A stretch of 49,308 nt of DNA from an uncultured Kiritimatiellota bacterium (GTDB lineage Bacteria; Verrucomicrobiota; Kiritimatiellia; RFP12; DVOR01), in assembly GCA_944389565.1 (NCBI GenBank), contig CALXMV010000002.1, positions 1 to 49,308 on the forward strand, given 5' to 3'. This document shows positions 1 through 8,271 of this stretch, in pieces. The notes beneath the pieces are model-generated. The model made no database searches, was not told the origin of the DNA, and saw only the letters and a program-made list of their open reading frames with translations. The position numbers and the translations under genes are program-made. The number at the start of each line of letters is the position of its first letter. Position 1 is the stretch's first letter.

Positions 1-182
1 GCCAACTACCGTATAGCCATCCTCTTCCATTGCGGCGCGCTTCCACACCCGACCCACTAAAAACTCTGAAGAGCCCACGACATGGGAAACGGCTTGCCTT
101 TTGCGGGGGAATGTGAGATACTTGACATACCTTTTCGCGTGAAAGGGGAACGTTTTTGGAAAACATAAAAAAGGACGTCATC

Positions 183-1133
183 ATGGCCATTCGAGCAATG
201 ATTTTTATCGACGGTTGTTGGCTTTACAAAGGCCGTCAGGCACTCTTCGACAAGCTAGGCGAGAAAGGGTTCGAGATCGACTATAAGCGCATTCCCGACA
301 TCATCGCCCAATCGCTCGCGGAGATCAGCGGGCAGGAGGTAGACGTGGTGCGGACGTGCTATTACGGCACAATCCCGGTGAACAAAATCGGATATAACCC
401 CGCCAAGCAGAAAGTCTTCTACGATTTCCTCGGGGAGCAGTGCGGGTACGAGATGGACATCACGGAGATCGACTTCCGCAAGGAACCGACGGCCCAGCCC
501 GACAGCAAGTGGGTGAACGCGAACCTGGCCTCCGAGATGACCTACTACGCCACGATCCCCGGCGCCTACGACGTGGCGGTCCTCGTCGGCGGCGACGCCG
601 ATTACGTGCCCGTCCTGCGGCGCGTGCGGATGCTCGGCAAGCGGGTCCAGCTCGTCGCCATGAACGCGGTGCGCGGGCACGTGATCTGCAGCAAGACGCT
701 TCTGACGGCCTCGGGTTGCTTCGATTTCCCGCATATGTTCATGGACGAGCACGCGGTCGAGTTCCGCCTGCGGCGCGAGACCCAGCGGCGCGTGTGCATG
801 AACTGCGGCAAGGAGGAAGAGACGACCTGGGGCGGGGAGGAGTTCTACTGCGCCGAGTGCCGTGCGAAACGCGCCCGCCGCGTCCGCACCTGCGACAACT
901 GCGGCAAGGAGGAGGAGACGACCTGGGACAAGGACTTCTTCTACTGCTCCGAGTGCCGCGCGAAGTATCGTGCCGCGGAAGCCGCCAAGCGCAACGCGGA
1001 GGCCGCCCCCACGTCGGTCTCCATCGAAGGGGAGAACACCACCCTCCGGGCGACGCTGACGCCGACCTCGCCCGCATCGACGCGCCGCCCGCTCCGCGCG
1101 CCGGACGAGGACGAGGAGGACGCCAAGGCCTAA
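183..1133 (+). CDS. NYN-domain (LabA/DUF88-like) protein with two C-terminal zinc ribbons
   Basis: The first 180 or so residues look like a NYN (PIN-like) putative RNase domain: a hydrophobic strand ending in FIDG near residue 10 and a VLVGGDADYVP block followed by a GKRVQLVA strand, as in LabA-like proteins. Two near-identical zinc ribbons follow (CMNCGKEEETTW...CAEC near 205-226 and CDNCGKEEETTW...CSEC near 237-258), so one arose by duplication. The tail is low-complexity and acidic. I chose the ATG at 183 because AGGA lies about 8 bases upstream; an in-frame TTG at 156 is possible but has no such site. NYN family members act on RNA or are regulatory; the substrate here is unknown. It stands alone, with a terminator after it. 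Confidence 0.8.
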   Translation: MAIRAMIFIDGCWLYKGRQALFDKLGEKGFEIDYKRIPDIIAQSLAEISGQEVDVVRTCYYGTIPVNKIGYNPAKQKVFYDFLGEQCGYEMDITEIDFRKEPTAQPDSKWVNANLASEMTYYATIPGAYDVAVLVGGDADYVPVLRRVRMLGKRVQLVAMNAVRGHVICSKTLLTASGCFDFPHMFMDEHAVEFRLRRETQRRVCMNCGKEEETTWGGEEFYCAECRAKRARRVRTCDNCGKEEETTWDKDFFYCSECRAKYRAAEAAKRNAEAAPTSVSIEGENTTLRATLTPTSPASTRRPLRAPDEDEEDAKA

Positions 1134-1181
1134 GGGCGCGCCCTTGGCGCGCGTCTTCCCCGCGAAGACAAGACACAAAGG

Positions 1182-1216
1182 CGGCCGACGGGGGCACTCC
1201 CCGGCGGCCGTTTCTT
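1182..1216 (+). terminator. Intrinsic terminator after the NYN gene
   Basis: A 12-bp stem (1182-1193 with 1199-1210) with one mismatch and a 5-base loop, followed by TTTCTT. It sits between the NYN gene and the next promoter. Confidence 0.6.
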
Positions 1217-1281
1217 CATATGCGGGCGCCCAAGCGCTTCGGGACGCGCCTCAGGGGCTTCGCCGCCCGTGCGGCGCGTCT

Positions 1282-1311
1282 TTGACGAGTGGGCGGGGGT
1301 TGTGCTACAAT
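1282..1311 (+). promoter_or_regulatory. Sigma70-type promoter of the EIIA-CBS/ClC operon
   Basis: TTGACG (1282-1287), an 18-base spacer and TACAAT (1306-1311). The start codon at 1337 is 25 bases downstream and is preceded by GAAGGGA. Confidence 0.65.
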
Positions 1312-1336
1312 GCACGGCAATGAAGGGATCACGTTT

Positions 1337-2275
1337 ATGGCAGACGAACAGCAAGCGATTTACCTGAGCTCGTTCTTCACCGAGGCGGACATCGTTTTCG
1401 AGCAGACGGTGCCGTCGTCGTACAACATGGTGCACCAGTTGGTCGGGTTGGTCGCGGCCAACCATCTGCCCGGGGTGAAGGCCGAACCGATCGTCGACGC
1501 GGTGCTCCGCCGTGAGCGGACGTCTCCCACGGTGGTGGGCGACGGGGTGGCGTTGCCGCACGCGCGAATCGAGGGGATCCAGCGGCCTTACATGGCGCTG
1601 GGCGTCTACCCGGCGGGCATCCCGCTGGCGGAGGGGGAGAAGCCGGTGCGGTTGGTCTTCCTGCTGTTGGTGCCGGAGCACCAACCGGCGCGTTACCTCC
1701 AGATTCTCCGCGCGTTGGCCACGCTCCTGCGCGAACCGGGCAGCGCGGATCGCCTGGCGGCCCTGCGCGAGCCGGCGGAGATCATGCATTTCCTGCGGCG
1801 CAGCGAGATGAAGCTGCCCGATTACATCTGCGCGGGCGACCTGATGAGCGGCAAGCCCTCGGCCATCTCCGTCAACGCCCCGCTCTCGGAGGCCTTGGAG
1901 CTGTTGATGGACGAGGAACGCGTGGAACTGCCGATCGTCGACGAGCAGGAGCGGTTGGTCGGCGCGGTGGACACGCACGCCTTCCTGGGATGCTTCATCC
2001 CCACGGGATTCCGCAAGCTCTTCCCAAACCTGAAGAACTCGCCGGCGCCGACGTTGGAAGCGTTGGCGACGCGTCTGCGCGACGCCTCCCGCACGCGGGT
2101 GCGTGAGGTCATGAACACGGACGTGTGCATCTGCCAGGTGGATACGCCGGCGCGCGAGATCGCCGCCGACCTCGCCGAGCGTAACGCCGTGAAGTGCTAT
2201 GTGGTGGACAAGGAGGGGCGCCTGACGGGCGTGATCTCGTTGGCGCAGTTCTTCCGCCGCATCCTGCGCGACTGA
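1337..2275 (+). CDS. PTS EIIA (PtsN-like) domain fused to two CBS domains
   Basis: The protein has 312 residues. Residues 1-145 match the fructose/nitrogen EIIA fold. The expected phospho-acceptor histidine is in GVALPHAR at about residue 75, after the usual RRERTSPTVVGDGVALPHAR context. Two CBS motifs follow (about 160-215, beginning ICAGDLMSGKP, and about 250-310, beginning VREVMNTDV). CBS pairs usually bind adenine nucleotides. The start at 1337 is chosen because GAAGGGA lies 8 bases upstream. The ClC gene begins 6 bases after the stop, so the two are almost certainly cotranscribed. A reasonable inference is that this soluble protein senses PTS or energy state and regulates the channel in trans. 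No sugar EIIB/EIIC genes are nearby. Confidence 0.85.
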   Translation: MADEQQAIYLSSFFTEADIVFEQTVPSSYNMVHQLVGLVAANHLPGVKAEPIVDAVLRRERTSPTVVGDGVALPHARIEGIQRPYMALGVYPAGIPLAEGEKPVRLVFLLLVPEHQPARYLQILRALATLLREPGSADRLAALREPAEIMHFLRRSEMKLPDYICAGDLMSGKPSAISVNAPLSEALELLMDEERVELPIVDEQERLVGAVDTHAFLGCFIPTGFRKLFPNLKNSPAPTLEALATRLRDASRTRVREVMNTDVCICQVDTPAREIAADLAERNAVKCYVVDKEGRLTGVISLAQFFRRILRD

Positions 2276-2281
2276 TCGGCC

Positions 2282-3835
2282 ATGGGCGGGCGCCCATCGC
2301 GTTTCTCACCGAAGGACGACCTTCTGCGGGGAGGGCGGCGTTCGTGGCGTTGGCTCCGCTTCTGGGTGCCCGCCGAGGGCGAGACCGTTCGCATGGGGCG
2401 GGTGGTCCTGATCTGCTCGGCCATCGGCGTCTTGGCGGGGCTGATGGCCGTCTGGTTTTTCTCGATGATCGAATGGGTGCGCGTCTACACGTTGGAGACG
2501 CTGGGGGCGATCCACATCCCCTCGGCCGCCGGCGAGGTGGTCTTGGCGCATCCCTTGGCCCTCCCCTACGCGGCGCTGGACCAGGTCGCCCCGGGGTTGG
2601 CGGGGTGCGTGGCCGGCGCGATGCGCCTGGCCCTGCCGGCGGTCGGCGCGTTGCTGGCGTGCCTCCTGGCGCGGCGGTTCGCGCCGTCGGCGGGCGGGCA
2701 TGGCACGGAATCGGTCATCGCCGCCTACCATCACTCCGCGGTGAACCTGCCGGTGGCCGTGGCGCCGGTCAAGGTGCTGGCATCGAGTCTGGTGATCGGC
2801 ACGGGCGGCAGCGCGGGGGCGGAGGGGCCCATCACGCAAATCGGCGCGGTATGCGGGGCTTTCGTGGGGCGCGTCCTGCGCCTGTCGCTCCATGAGCGGC
2901 GCGTGCTTCTGGCCGCGGGCATGGCCGCGGGCATCGGTGCCATCTTCCGCAGCCCGATGGCGGGGGCGCTCTTCGCGGCGGAGGTGCTCTATCGTGGGTT
3001 CGACCTGGAGGGCGACGTGCTGATTCCCTCGATGGTCGCCTCGACCATCGCCTACATGACCTTCGCGTGCGTCTTCGGGTGGGAGCCGCTTTTCCAGACG
3101 CCCGCGGAGCATTTCGCCGCGCCGCACAAGTTCGTCATCTACACCCTCCTGGCCTTCCTGGTCGCCGCCGCGGTGCGTTTCAACATCCTCTTCTTCCGGC
3201 AGACGGAGATCGCCTTTCGGCGGCTGACGCTCCCGGGCTGGGCCAAGCCTGCCATCGGCGGCTTGCTCGTGGGGCTCCTGGCGTTGGGGTTCCCGCAATT
3301 GCTCACCTCCGGCTACGGGCACATCCAGCAATGCCTGCAGGCGAACGCGGATGTCCTGGCGAGTCCCTCCTTCGCCCCGTGCGCGGTGGCGACGCTCTTC
3401 CTGCTCGGGCTCCTCAAGGCCATCGCCACCAGTTTCACAGTGGGGAGCGGCGGCGCCGGGGGTATGCTCGGGCCGGCGCTTTTCTGCGGGGCGATGTACG
3501 GCGCGGGGCTGGCCGCGCTCTTCGCCATGTGGTGGCCTGGCATGGGCATCTCCCTCTCGAACTGCGCGATGCTCGGCATGGCGGCCTACCTCACGGCGGC
3601 CGTCCGCACGCCGTTGGCGGCGATTCTGATGGTCAGCGAGTTCACGGGCAACCACAACCTGCTCCTGCCCGCCATGTGGGTCTGCGGCCTGGCCTTCCTG
3701 CTCACGCCGGGATGGACGCTCTACAAGTCGCAGGTGCGTGACCGCGACTCCTCCCCCGCACATCTGCGGCGCCATGCCTCCGCGCGGCTCGACGTCGCCG
3801 TGCGTGTCCGCAAGAAGAAAAAACATCGCCGCTGA
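2282..3835 (+). CDS. ClC-family chloride channel or Cl-/H+ antiporter
   Basis: A 517-residue inner-membrane protein with the ClC signatures. GTGGSAGAEGPITQIG near 172-187 corresponds to GSGIP/GREGP and keeps the gating glutamate (about E181). The later GGAGGMLGPALFCGAMYG block matches the GxFxP filter region. About ten or more hydrophobic segments are visible. The protein ends after the last helix in a basic tail and has no CBS domains of its own, while the upstream gene supplies EIIA plus CBS. The start is not certain: ATG 2282 lacks a clear ribosome site, and an in-frame ATG at 2393 lies just before the first helix. The missing C-terminal CBS pair combined with the CBS neighbour is the odd feature. 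Confidence 0.85.
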   Translation: MGGRPSRFSPKDDLLRGGRRSWRWLRFWVPAEGETVRMGRVVLICSAIGVLAGLMAVWFFSMIEWVRVYTLETLGAIHIPSAAGEVVLAHPLALPYAALDQVAPGLAGCVAGAMRLALPAVGALLACLLARRFAPSAGGHGTESVIAAYHHSAVNLPVAVAPVKVLASSLVIGTGGSAGAEGPITQIGAVCGAFVGRVLRLSLHERRVLLAAGMAAGIGAIFRSPMAGALFAAEVLYRGFDLEGDVLIPSMVASTIAYMTFACVFGWEPLFQTPAEHFAAPHKFVIYTLLAFLVAAAVRFNILFFRQTEIAFRRLTLPGWAKPAIGGLLVGLLALGFPQLLTSGYGHIQQCLQANADVLASPSFAPCAVATLFLLGLLKAIATSFTVGSGGAGGMLGPALFCGAMYGAGLAALFAMWWPGMGISLSNCAMLGMAAYLTAAVRTPLAAILMVSEFTGNHNLLLPAMWVCGLAFLLTPGWTLYKSQVRDRDSSPAHLRRHASARLDVAVRVRKKKKHRR

Positions 3836-3863
3836 GACCGGGGATTTGGTAGAGTATACGGCC

Positions 3864-5039
3864 ATGTGGCGATATGTTCTGCGAAGATTGCTTGAGATGG
3901 TGCCCACGACGTTCGGGGTGCTGATGCTCTCGTTCGTGCTGTTTTACGTGGTGGGCGGCTCCCCGGCGGCGACCGTGCTGGGGCAGCACGCCTCGCAACG
4001 GGCCATCGCCGCCTTCGACGCCGCGAACGGGTATGACCTGCCGCTCTTCTGCGGCAATTGGTACACCGTCGACGCCCTGCGCAAGGCGACGGACGGCTCG
4101 GGGACGACGGAGCTGGCCTTCGCCCTCGGGCCTGGGCGTTATGACCTGCCGGGCGCCGCGCGACTGACGCTCCGCGAGGCGAAGACCGGGACGGTGCGCC
4201 ATGAGGTCGGGCGGACGGAGGTGACGGTGCCTGAGGGCTGGACGCTGACGGAGGCCGACGGCGCCACGGATGTGCGGCGGCACACACGCCATTTCTTCGA
4301 CTCGCAGTTCGTGCGGTATCTCAATGGGCTGATCCATCTGGATCTCGGGATGTCGTTGGAGACGAAGCAACCGGTGACGACGGTGCTGGCGCAAGGCCTC
4401 CTGCCGACGCTCTCGCTCTCCGTGCCGATCCTCCTCTTCGGCGCGGGGATTGGCGTGGTGCTGGGCTTGCTGTGCGCGGCCTTCCAGGGCGGGCTGTTGG
4501 ACAAAGGGGTGCTGGCGGTGTCCACGCTGCTCATGAGCGTGAACTACGTGGTCTGGATCCTGTTGGGGCAGTTCCTGCTCGGCTTCAAGTGGCCGATCTT
4601 CCCGATCTGGGGGTACGAGAGCGCGTATTACCTGGCGCTCCCGGTGCTCATCGGCGTGGTCAGCGCGCTGGGGTTCGACGTGCGTTTCTACCGCGCGGCC
4701 ATCCTCGACGAGGTCTACCGCCCATACGTCCGCACGGCGGTCTCCAAGGGCGTCAGCCGGGGACGGGTGCTCTTCGTGCACGTGTTGCGCAATTCGCTCA
4801 TCCCGATCGTCACCTACATCTCGCTCTCCATCCCCTATCTCTTCACGGGGAGCCTCCTGCTGGAGAGTTTCTTCGGGATCCCCGGGCTCGGCTGCGTGAG
4901 CATCAACGCCATCAACTCCGCCGATATGTCCGTCGTCCGCGCCGTGGTCATCTTCGGCGCCCTAATCTATCAAGTGGTCAACCTGCTCACCGACATCGCG
5001 TATGGCTGGCTTGACCCCCGCGTGAGGTTCGCACAATGA
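3864..5039 (+). CDS. Peptide-type ABC transporter permease (DppB/YejB-like)
   Basis: A 391-residue membrane protein. It starts with the typical MWRYVLRRLLEMVPTTFGV first helix and contains the permease EAA-type loop (TAVSKGVSRGRVLFVHVLRNS) near 290-318 and a C-terminal region ending WLDPRVRF, as in OppB/DppB/YejB. It is longer than usual (about 310-340 for DppB) because of an extended extracytoplasmic segment between helices 1 and 2 (about residues 40-150), resembling YejB. The start at 3864 gives a normal short N-terminus. It overlaps the next permease by ATGA. No ATPase or substrate-binding protein is encoded nearby, so these must be elsewhere. Substrate is likely oligopeptide or nickel-like, but unproven. 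Confidence 0.88.
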   Translation: MWRYVLRRLLEMVPTTFGVLMLSFVLFYVVGGSPAATVLGQHASQRAIAAFDAANGYDLPLFCGNWYTVDALRKATDGSGTTELAFALGPGRYDLPGAARLTLREAKTGTVRHEVGRTEVTVPEGWTLTEADGATDVRRHTRHFFDSQFVRYLNGLIHLDLGMSLETKQPVTTVLAQGLLPTLSLSVPILLFGAGIGVVLGLLCAAFQGGLLDKGVLAVSTLLMSVNYVVWILLGQFLLGFKWPIFPIWGYESAYYLALPVLIGVVSALGFDVRFYRAAILDEVYRPYVRTAVSKGVSRGRVLFVHVLRNSLIPIVTYISLSIPYLFTGSLLLESFFGIPGLGCVSINAINSADMSVVRAVVIFGALIYQVVNLLTDIAYGWLDPRVRFAQ

Positions 5040-6040
5040 GCGCCATCCCCGACACGCCCGCCGCCGAGAGCGCCGCCCGCCGGGCCCCCTCCGCCTGGGC
5101 CCGGCTGTGGGGCGACTGGGGCACGCGCCTGTGCATCGTCGCCATCGCACTCTACACCCTCACGGCGCTCTATGGCGAGATCGTCTATCGCTATCACAAA
5201 GGCAGTCTGTGGGAGAACGCCCCCGCATGCCTCACCTGGGGGCCGGAACGCCAAGCGCCCTACAACGTCACCCACCTGGAATGCCGCTATCTGCCGCCGC
5301 TCAGCATCGGCGTCTGGCCGGCGCACACATTGGCCGACGGGACGCCCGTGCCGGAACGGCGCCACCGTTACTGGTTGGGCTCCGACAATCTCGGACGCGA
5401 CGTGCTCCAACGGCTCATCCAAGGGGCACGGATCGCCTTTCACGTAGGCGTGATGACCTCGCTCATCGCGATCCCGCTAGGCGTGCTCCTCGGGTGCCTG
5501 GGCGGCTACTTCGGCGGCAAGGTCGACAGCGTGGTCGTCTGGCTCTGCGCCACCGTTTCGGCCATGCCCGGGCTGCTCTTCATCCTGGCAATCGCCCTGA
5601 TCGCGGGCAAAGGGCTCTTCGGCATCTATCTCGGCATCGGCCTGACCACATGGGTGAGCGTCTGCCGCAACATCCGCGGAGAGGTCATCAAGCATCGCGA
5701 CCGCGCCTACGTGCAAGCCGCCCGCGTGCTGGGCTACTCGCACGGGCGGATCCTCTTCCGCCACATCCTGCCCAACGTGATGCACATCGTGCTCATCTCC
5801 TTCTCCATCCGCTTCCCCGCGAGCGTCGCCACCGAGGTCTTCATATCCTTCCTCGGCATCGGCGTGCAGGGCGAGCCTTCGTGGGGCGTGATGATCAACA
5901 ACGCCCGCGTCCGGCTCTGGCAAGGCATCTGGTGGGAACTCGCCTTCGTCTCGCTGGCCATCTTCCTGCTGGTGCTGATCTTCAACCGTCTCGCGGACGC
6001 CCTCCGCGACGTCTTCGACCCGGCGCTCCGCAATCGCTGA
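5036..6040 (+). CDS. Peptide-type ABC transporter permease (DppC/YejE-like)
   Basis: A 334-residue permease that pairs with the upstream DppB-like protein. It has an N-terminal helix (about 25-45), a conserved SDNLGRDVLQRLIQGAR entry to the transmembrane domain, an EAA loop (AARVLGYSHGRILFRHILPNV, near 225-245) and the terminal FNRLADALRDVFDP signature of OppC/DppC proteins. Its start overlaps the upstream stop (ATGA), indicating translational coupling. The pair would form the inner-membrane channel of an importer. It ends 173 bases before the promoter of pckG, with no strong terminator seen. Confidence 0.88.
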   Translation: MSAIPDTPAAESAARRAPSAWARLWGDWGTRLCIVAIALYTLTALYGEIVYRYHKGSLWENAPACLTWGPERQAPYNVTHLECRYLPPLSIGVWPAHTLADGTPVPERRHRYWLGSDNLGRDVLQRLIQGARIAFHVGVMTSLIAIPLGVLLGCLGGYFGGKVDSVVVWLCATVSAMPGLLFILAIALIAGKGLFGIYLGIGLTTWVSVCRNIRGEVIKHRDRAYVQAARVLGYSHGRILFRHILPNVMHIVLISFSIRFPASVATEVFISFLGIGVQGEPSWGVMINNARVRLWQGIWWELAFVSLAIFLLVLIFNRLADALRDVFDPALRNR

Positions 6041-6213
6041 CCCCGTGGCGCCCGCCGGCCCCACCGCGCGAGCGAGGGGTGGCGGCATGGCGATGCGTGC
6101 GCCGGCTGGCCGGGGGACGAGCGGCCCGCCCTTCCCGGAACGGCCCGACACGGTTCTGTATCCGCGCAATCGCCCTGCGGACGCTCCGCACGCCGACGCC
6201 GGCGAGTTTTTGC

Positions 6214-6242
6214 TTGCGCGGGGATGGGGAGTGCGATAAAAT
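6214..6242 (+). promoter_or_regulatory. Candidate promoter of pckG
   Basis: TTGCGC (6214-6219), a 17-base spacer and TAAAAT (6237-6242). The same TTGCGC-type -35 recurs at other likely promoters in the window. It predicts a leader of about 85 bases. Confidence 0.5.
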
Positions 6243-6335
6243 AGACGGCGTTTTATAGGTCAATGGCCGACGGAAGCGCGGGTGCGCGGCCAAGCCGGTC
6301 CCGGCCCCAAACCCAACAACGCACGGAGAAGCATC

Positions 6336-8207
6336 ATGAGCTGCTGCTGCAAAGCGCTTGAGAAGATCATCAACCCTGAGCTGAAGGCCTGGGTCAAGGA
6401 ATTCGCCGAGCACACCACCCCCGAAAACATCGTCGTCTGCGACGGGTCGCAGGAAGAGTATGACCGTCTGGCCGCCGCCGAGGTCGCCCGCGGCGCGTGG
6501 ATCAAGCTCGATGAGAAAAAGCGCCCCGGCTGCTACCTCGTCCGCTCCCATGAGTCCGACGTCGCGCGCGTCGAGAAGCGTACCTATATCTGCTGCAAGG
6601 ACAAGAACAACGCCGGCCCCACCAACAACTGGATGGATCCCACCGAGATGCGCACCATCATGTGGGATCTCTACAAGGGGTGCATGAAGGGCCGCACGAT
6701 GTACGTCATCCCCTTCTCGATGGGCCCCATCGGCTCGCCGCTCTCGAAACTCGGCGTCGAGCTCACCGACTCCCCGTACGTCGTCTGCAACATGCGCATC
6801 ATGACCCGCATGGGCGACGCGGCGCTCGCCCTCATCAACGAGGGCGCCGAGTACGTGAAGTGCTACCACTCCGTCGGTGCCCCGCTTGAGCCCGGCCAAG
6901 CGGATGTCGCCTGGCCCTGCGCCCCGATGGAGAAGAAGTACATCACCCAGTTCACCGACCCCGGCGAGGAGGCCATCTGGTCCTTCGGCTCCGGTTACGG
7001 CGGCAACGCCCTCCTCGGCAAGAAGTGCTTCGCCCTGCGCATCGCCTCCGTCCTCGCCCGCAAGGAAGGCTGGATGGCCGAGCACATGCTCATCCTCAAG
7101 CTCACCAGCCCCGAGGGCAAGAGCTACTACGTGACCGCGGCCTTCCCCTCCGCCTGCGGCAAGACGAACCTCGCCATGATGCTCCCCACCCTCCCCGGCT
7201 GGAAGGTCGAGACCTGTGGCGACGACATCGCCTGGATGCACGTGGGCAAGGACGGCGCCCTCCACGCCATCAACCCCGAGAACGGCTTCTTCGGCGTCGC
7301 CCCCGGCACCTCCAAGGTCTCCAACCCCAACGCCCTCCACGCCTGCGAGAAGAACACCATCTTCACCAACGTGGTCCTCACCGACGACGGCGACGTGTGG
7401 TGGGAGGACATGGGCGTCCCCGCCCCCGCCCATGGCATCGACTGGAAGGGCAATGACTGCTACGCCTCCAAGGCCAACCCCAAGAAGATGGTCGCCAACC
7501 CCGACGGCTCCGGCGAGCCCATCAAGGCCGCCCACCCGAACTCCCGCTTCACGGCCCCGGCCGTCCAGTGCCCCGTGATCGCCAAGGAGTGGGAGGATCC
7601 CGATGGCGTGCCCGTCTCCGCCATCCTCTTCGGCGGCCGCCGCCCCTCCACGATCCCGCTGGTGAACATGGCCAAGGACTGGGCCCACGGCGTCTACATG
7701 GGCTCCGCCGCCGGCTCCGAGGTCACCGCCGCCGTCATCTCCGACCAGATCGGCCAGGTCCGCCGCGACCCCATGGCCATGCTGCCCTTCTGCGGCTACA
7801 ACATGGCCGACTACTTCGGCCACTGGCTCGAGATGGGCAAGAAGATCGCCGCCGACAAGCTCCCGAAGATCTTCTTCGTGAACTGGTTCCGCAAGGATGC
7901 CGAGGGGCACTTCATGTGGCCCGGCTTCGGCGACAACTCCCGCGTCCTCAAGTGGGCCTGCGAGGCCATCGAGGGCAAGGCCAAGACCAAGGACACCCCC
8001 ATCGGCATCATGCCCACCGACGACGCCATTGACCTGACTGGTTGCGAGACCACCCCCGAGACGCTCCATGAGCTCCTCACCGTGGACATCGAGGGCTGGA
8101 AGAAGGAAGTCGCCGGCGTCAAGGAGTCTTGGGAGAAGTTCGGCGACCGCATCCCCGCCGAGCTCCGCGCCAAGCTCGACGAGATCACCGCCGCCCTCAA
8201 CGCCTAA
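6336..8207 (+). CDS. pckG: Phosphoenolpyruvate carboxykinase (GTP)
   Basis: A 623-residue cytosolic enzyme that interconverts oxaloacetate plus GTP with PEP, CO2 and GDP. The family size is about 600-620. The kinase-1a loop [13 protein letters not shown] carries the hyper-reactive cysteine (about C274) that marks the GTP class. Also present are the downstream [13 protein letters not shown] metal/substrate block and [12 protein letters not shown]. The start at 6336 has CGGAGA 6 bases upstream. The gene stands alone between its own promoter and a strong bidirectional terminator. In anaerobes this enzyme often runs toward CO2 fixation into oxaloacetate; direction here is not shown by sequence. 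Confidence 0.96.
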   Translation: MSCCCKALEKIINPELKAWVKEFAEHTTPENIVVCDGSQEEYDRLAAAEVARGAWIKLDEKKRPGCYLVRSHESDVARVEKRTYICCKDKNNAGPTNNWMDPTEMRTIMWDLYKGCMKGRTMYVIPFSMGPIGSPLSKLGVELTDSPYVVCNMRIMTRMGDAALALINEGAEYVKCYHSVGAPLEPGQADVAWPCAPMEKKYITQFTDPGEEAIWSFGSGYGGNALLGKKCFALRIASVLARKEGWMAEHMLILKLTSPEGKSYYVTAAFPSACGKTNLAMMLPTLPGWKVETCGDDIAWMHVGKDGALHAINPENGFFGVAPGTSKVSNPNALHACEKNTIFTNVVLTDDGDVWWEDMGVPAPAHGIDWKGNDCYASKANPKKMVANPDGSGEPIKAAHPNSRFTAPAVQCPVIAKEWEDPDGVPVSAILFGGRRPSTIPLVNMAKDWAHGVYMGSAAGSEVTAAVISDQIGQVRRDPMAMLPFCGYNMADYFGHWLEMGKKIAADKLPKIFFVNWFRKDAEGHFMWPGFGDNSRVLKWACEAIEGKAKTKDTPIGIMPTDDAIDLTGCETTPETLHELLTVDIEGWKKEVAGVKESWEKFGDRIPAELRAKLDEITAALNA

Positions 8208-8220
8208 GCGCGGCGAAAGC

Positions 8221-8258
8221 AAAAAGAGCCCCGACCATTCGGTCGGGGCTCTTTTTTT
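8221..8258. terminator. Bidirectional intrinsic terminator between pckG and the convergent operon
   Basis: A perfect 12-bp stem (8225-8236 with 8241-8252) closes an ATTC loop. It is flanked by A5 on the left and T7 on the right, so it can end pckG rightward and the GDYXXLXY operon leftward. Confidence 0.9.
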
Positions 8259-8271
8259 GTCCGGACGCGGC

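Noticed and set aside
122..150. Promoter with perfect TTGACA upstream of the NYN gene
   Set aside because: TTGACA at 122-127 has no acceptable -10 at 16-18 bases, so it was not listed.
5982..8222. A 746-codon minus-strand frame opposite pckG
   Set aside because: Product is low-complexity Gly/Val/Asp; it is the shadow of the clear pckG gene.
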